From the NCBI GenBank assembly GCA_900088475.1, contig FLMG01000883.1, positions 9,216 to 29,215 of the forward strand: DNA of 20,000 bases, given 5' to 3'. The stretch comes from Hyphochytrium catenoides. Its lineage: Eukaryota > Sar > Hyphochytriomycetes > Hyphochytriales > Hyphochytriaceae. A program made the position numbers and the translations under genes. Under the pieces are notes generated by a model. That model worked only from the letters and a program-made list of their open reading frames with translations, was not told the DNA's origin and did no database searches. Shown piece after piece: positions 17,807 through 20,000 of this stretch (position 1 is the first letter of the stretch; each line of letters opens with the position of its first letter).

Positions 17807-19834
17807 ATGGGGATTTCTCTCCGCGCTTTACGATCAAAAACCGCGCTCCTTGCTGTCAGTCTTCTGTTGAACCTTCTCTCAGGGCCATTAGCTCCGGTAG
17901 AGATAGCTGCGGGAGGTGCAAGCCACCTTCGAAGTCTTTCTTCATCCTCTTCTCTCGACAGTCTTTCTCTTCAAAGTGCAGATCTTGCGGACGTGACAAA
18001 TCATGACCGTACTTTCTTTGAGAGAGAAGAAAGCAACGGACGGAGCGCACACTACTTTGCCCGACGAAGAAGACGAGCGCAGGCAGCAACAGCGGACGCT
18101 GCCGCTGGAGCTGCCAATAGAGGAGGTGCCGCGGCTACGACTGCTTCTGCAGACGCCCTGGGCATCCCTCCGTCTATCTTTGCCCGGCTGACCCAGCTAC
18201 AGAACGCCGCGATAGGCAACTGGAGCGCGATCGGGCTTCCTCTTCTAAACCCTAAACTTCCCACAATCATCCAAGCGGCTGCGAAAGCTCTTGCTAATGG
18301 CCCTGCTGGATCTACGGCTGTGGCGGACTCCAATGCTCTTTCCACTGGCTTTGGTTCAGCCGCTGTAGCAGACTCCAACGCGCTAGCTAATGGTCCTGGA
18401 TCTACGGCTGTGGCAGACTCCAATGCTCTGTCCAGTGGTATTGGATCTACGGCTCTGACAAACTCTAACGCCCTTGCTAATGGTCCTGGATCTACAGCGG
18501 TGGCAGACTCTAATGCTCTATCCAGTGGCATTGGATCTACCGCCGTGGCGGATTCTAATGCTTTATCAAACGGACCTGGCTCTACGGCAATTGCAGGCTC
18601 CAATGCCCTCGCCAACGGCCCTGGCGCGACTGCCATAGCAGACTCTACTGCTCTAGCCAATGGTCCAGGAGCCACTGGTGTGGCCTCATCCACTGCTATT
18701 GCTAGCGGAGGTGGAGCTACGGCTGTGGCTTCGTCAACAGCTGTCGCCAATGGCCCTGGCTCTACCGCCTTCGCATCATCAACGGCTATCGCAGTAGGAA
18801 ACGGCGCCTATGCTCGGGCCTATTCTTCTTCTTTCGCCAGCGCTTATGGGCCCGTCCTCCCGTATAATCCTGGGCCGGCCTATCCTCCGCCTCCTTACCC
18901 TGGACAGCTCCAGTTCCCGCCGCCTCCGCCTCCAATCTTCTACCCTCCTCCTCCTACTCTTCCGCCAGTTCTTCCTCCTCCTCCTCAACCTTTCCCTAAC
19001 CCGCCACTACCGGCTCCTCCTCAGCCCTCGCGACCTCGCCCGCTGACTCAGGCAGAGATCATAAAGGAGTGCTTGGCTCTTGCCAGTGGCTACGCGTTCT
19101 ATCAGCACCAGGCGCTAGTGGCAAACTTGGGCAGGACGACGTTCTTTGAGCCTCCGGCGCTCTTTCCTCCCGATCTCCCTCTTTTTGACGTTTATTGGCA
19201 AGAGAGACCACCTGTTTGGACTGATCCGCCTCCAGTCTTCCGTCTTCCTGGAAACAGAGTGATCACGGCTCCTCGGCGGCCGCCTATTCCTCCCGTGATC
19301 CAGCCTCCACCATTTCTATGGCAAGGAGACTGTTCCGTGGTTCCTCGAACCTTCAGCTTGCGTCCAGAGTGGCGCATCGCTGATGCAGGCGTGCCTTCCA
19401 ACTGGAAGAGCATCGCTGACACGGATGTGCTGTCCAAGTTACTCATTCTGGATTTGAGCTTTGAGACATCACAAGGTGGTTCTCCTGTCGAGATCTTCTC
19501 CTCTTTGTTGAGAACCCAAGACAATCACTTCCCACAGTTTGACTACTACGGCCCCAATCCAGAGCGCGGCTGCACGTGGGAGGCGCTGCGCTCTTACTTT
19601 GGCCGCAACGATGACAATGTGATGCTCAAGTGGGTGGAGACGCTGCTCCGTCAGAATAGCGAGGCTTTTCTCAAGTGGCACGCGGTACAGAGCGAGTTCC
19701 ATAGGTTTGTAGAGTGGCACCAGCTCTACTTTCCTTACATCTGCGGGACGGGGCTCAAGGCGAGCTTCAATGAGGCGTACAATGACTGTCTGAGGTTCTA
19801 TTGGTATAATAGAGAAGAAGACTATGATAGATAG
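17807..19834 (+). CDS. secreted 15-residue-repeat (Ala/Ser/Gly) protein with proline-rich stalk
   Basis: 675 residues, uninterrupted. Residues 1-30 carry a signal peptide: basic start, then core TALLAVSLLLNLLSG. A Ser/Leu-rich part follows, then a polybasic run (ARRRRRAQ, 85-92) that could be a furin-type propeptide cleavage site, then Ala-rich sequence. Residues 163-345 hold eleven clear 15-residue repeats and a degenerate twelfth, consensus NGPGSTAVADSNALA. The unit starts alternate between NGPG and SGIG/TGFG, giving a 30-residue super-unit. Residues 349-413 are proline-rich (PPPP runs with Tyr/Phe/Gln), extensin-like. Residues 414-675 form a separate aromatic-rich domain with five Cys (422, 509, 589, 646, 661) and many Trp/Tyr. 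Repeat copies differ mostly at third codon positions, so the protein sequence appears to be under selection. The regular small/hydrophobic alternation suggests a beta-solenoid or beta-roll, as in YadA-type heads (inference). A wall, matrix or adhesive role is likely. I recognise no family for the C-terminal domain. Confidence 0.9.
   Translation: MGISLRALRSKTALLAVSLLLNLLSGPLAPVEIAAGGASHLRSLSSSSSLDSLSLQSADLADVTNHDRTFFEREESNGRSAHYFARRRRRAQAATADAAAGAANRGGAAATTASADALGIPPSIFARLTQLQNAAIGNWSAIGLPLLNPKLPTIIQAAAKALANGPAGSTAVADSNALSTGFGSAAVADSNALANGPGSTAVADSNALSSGIGSTALTNSNALANGPGSTAVADSNALSSGIGSTAVADSNALSNGPGSTAIAGSNALANGPGATAIADSTALANGPGATGVASSTAIASGGGATAVASSTAVANGPGSTAFASSTAIAVGNGAYARAYSSSFASAYGPVLPYNPGPAYPPPPYPGQLQFPPPPPPIFYPPPPTLPPVLPPPPQPFPNPPLPAPPQPSRPRPLTQAEIIKECLALASGYAFYQHQALVANLGRTTFFEPPALFPPDLPLFDVYWQERPPVWTDPPPVFRLPGNRVITAPRRPPIPPVIQPPPFLWQGDCSVVPRTFSLRPEWRIADAGVPSNWKSIADTDVLSKLLILDLSFETSQGGSPVEIFSSLLRTQDNHFPQFDYYGPNPERGCTWEALRSYFGRNDDNVMLKWVETLLRQNSEAFLKWHAVQSEFHRFVEWHQLYFPYICGTGLKASFNEAYNDCLRFYWYNREEDYDR
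18293..18841 (+). repeat. 45-bp coding tandem repeat (15-residue units)
   Basis: About twelve in-frame 45-bp units inside the 17807-19834 gene. The second unit type alternates in the middle, giving a 90-bp higher-order period. Nucleotide copies have drifted while the residues are kept, for example GCTGTGGCGGAC, GCTGTAGCAGAC and GCCGTGGCGGAT all encoding AVAD. Confidence 0.93.
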
Positions 19835-19857
19835 AAGATAGAACGGGGAACCGCAGG

Positions 19858-19913
<56 letters not shown>

Positions 19914-20000
19914 TATCTGTTGAAAGAGGAGCTAGCCTGCTGCTAAGATTATCTCTTTCCTCTTCCGACCCTTGAGGTCAAAGAGTCATTGACTGCCAAG
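19835..20000. other. 3' flank of the repeat-protein gene
   Basis: Starts 1 base after the TAG stop. Contains the GA microsatellite at 19860-19914, then ordinary sequence to the window end. No polyadenylation signal is obvious. Confidence 0.6.
19860..19914 (+). repeat. (GA)n microsatellite
   Basis: About 47 bases of pure GA followed by AAAGAGAG. It lies within 80 bases of the stop codon and so is probably part of the transcript's 3' end. Confidence 0.95.

Noticed and set aside
18052-18750. 232-codon open frame antisense to the repeat protein
   Set aside because: It mirrors the tandem repeats: Ala/Ser/Gly codons lack stops in this antisense frame, so its own repeats are a reflection. The + frame has the signal peptide and full-length architecture.
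1-20000. CRISPR arrays, operons, tRNA or rRNA genes
   Set aside because: No spaced direct repeats, no co-directional tightly spaced ORFs, and no T-loop-like or rRNA core sequences seen by eye.

Overview
This window is nuclear DNA from a eukaryote, most likely a protist or alga-like lineage. The evidence is spliceosomal GT-AG introns, a chromodomain left over from an LTR retrotransposon, no bacterial-style operons, and very dense (GA)n/(CT)n microsatellites that switch strand along the window. A four-finger C-x4-C-x9-C-x2-H protein of the WRKY19-like type fits plants, algae, oomycetes and chytrids. I cannot name the species, and GA-rich animal genomes are not excluded.

Layout. 1-1168: CT/GA-rich intergenic DNA. 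1169-1801 (-): single-exon GFA/CENP-V-fold zinc enzyme. 1802-3987: purine-rich spacer with a long GA microsatellite. 3988-5389 (-): three-exon zinc-finger gene whose second finger is rebuilt exactly by splicing. 5390-8187: the most microsatellite-rich part, including a 60-bp GA/GT minisatellite. 8188-8839 (+): a tentative three-exon gene. 10476-10883 (-): probable secreted acidic, coiled-coil protein. 10884-13423: mixed sequence with weak coding candidates. 13424-13860: broken chromovirus end in which a chromodomain is flanked by long inverted arms. 14458-14853 (+): weak ORF. 15236-15301: nested palindrome with telomere-box-like arms. 15780-16010: polypyrimidine (CTT)n tract. 16010-16440: AT-rich island with clustered AAGTAC motifs. 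17807-19834 (+): the strongest gene here, a 675-residue secreted protein with a polybasic site, about twelve 15-residue Ala/Ser/Gly repeats, a proline-rich stalk and an aromatic-rich C-terminal domain. The window ends in another GA microsatellite.

The genes show no shared pathway. They look like independent neighbours separated by repeat-rich spacers. The best candidate for something undescribed is the 17807-19834 protein. Its repeats follow a small-residue rhythm resembling the left-handed beta-roll of bacterial trimeric adhesin heads, but in a eukaryotic secreted protein with an extensin-like stalk. Second is the inverted-arm chromodomain cassette. In a 20-kb window of this composition, stop-free stretches of 80-130 codons are expected by chance, so coding calls resting only on open length are kept at low confidence.
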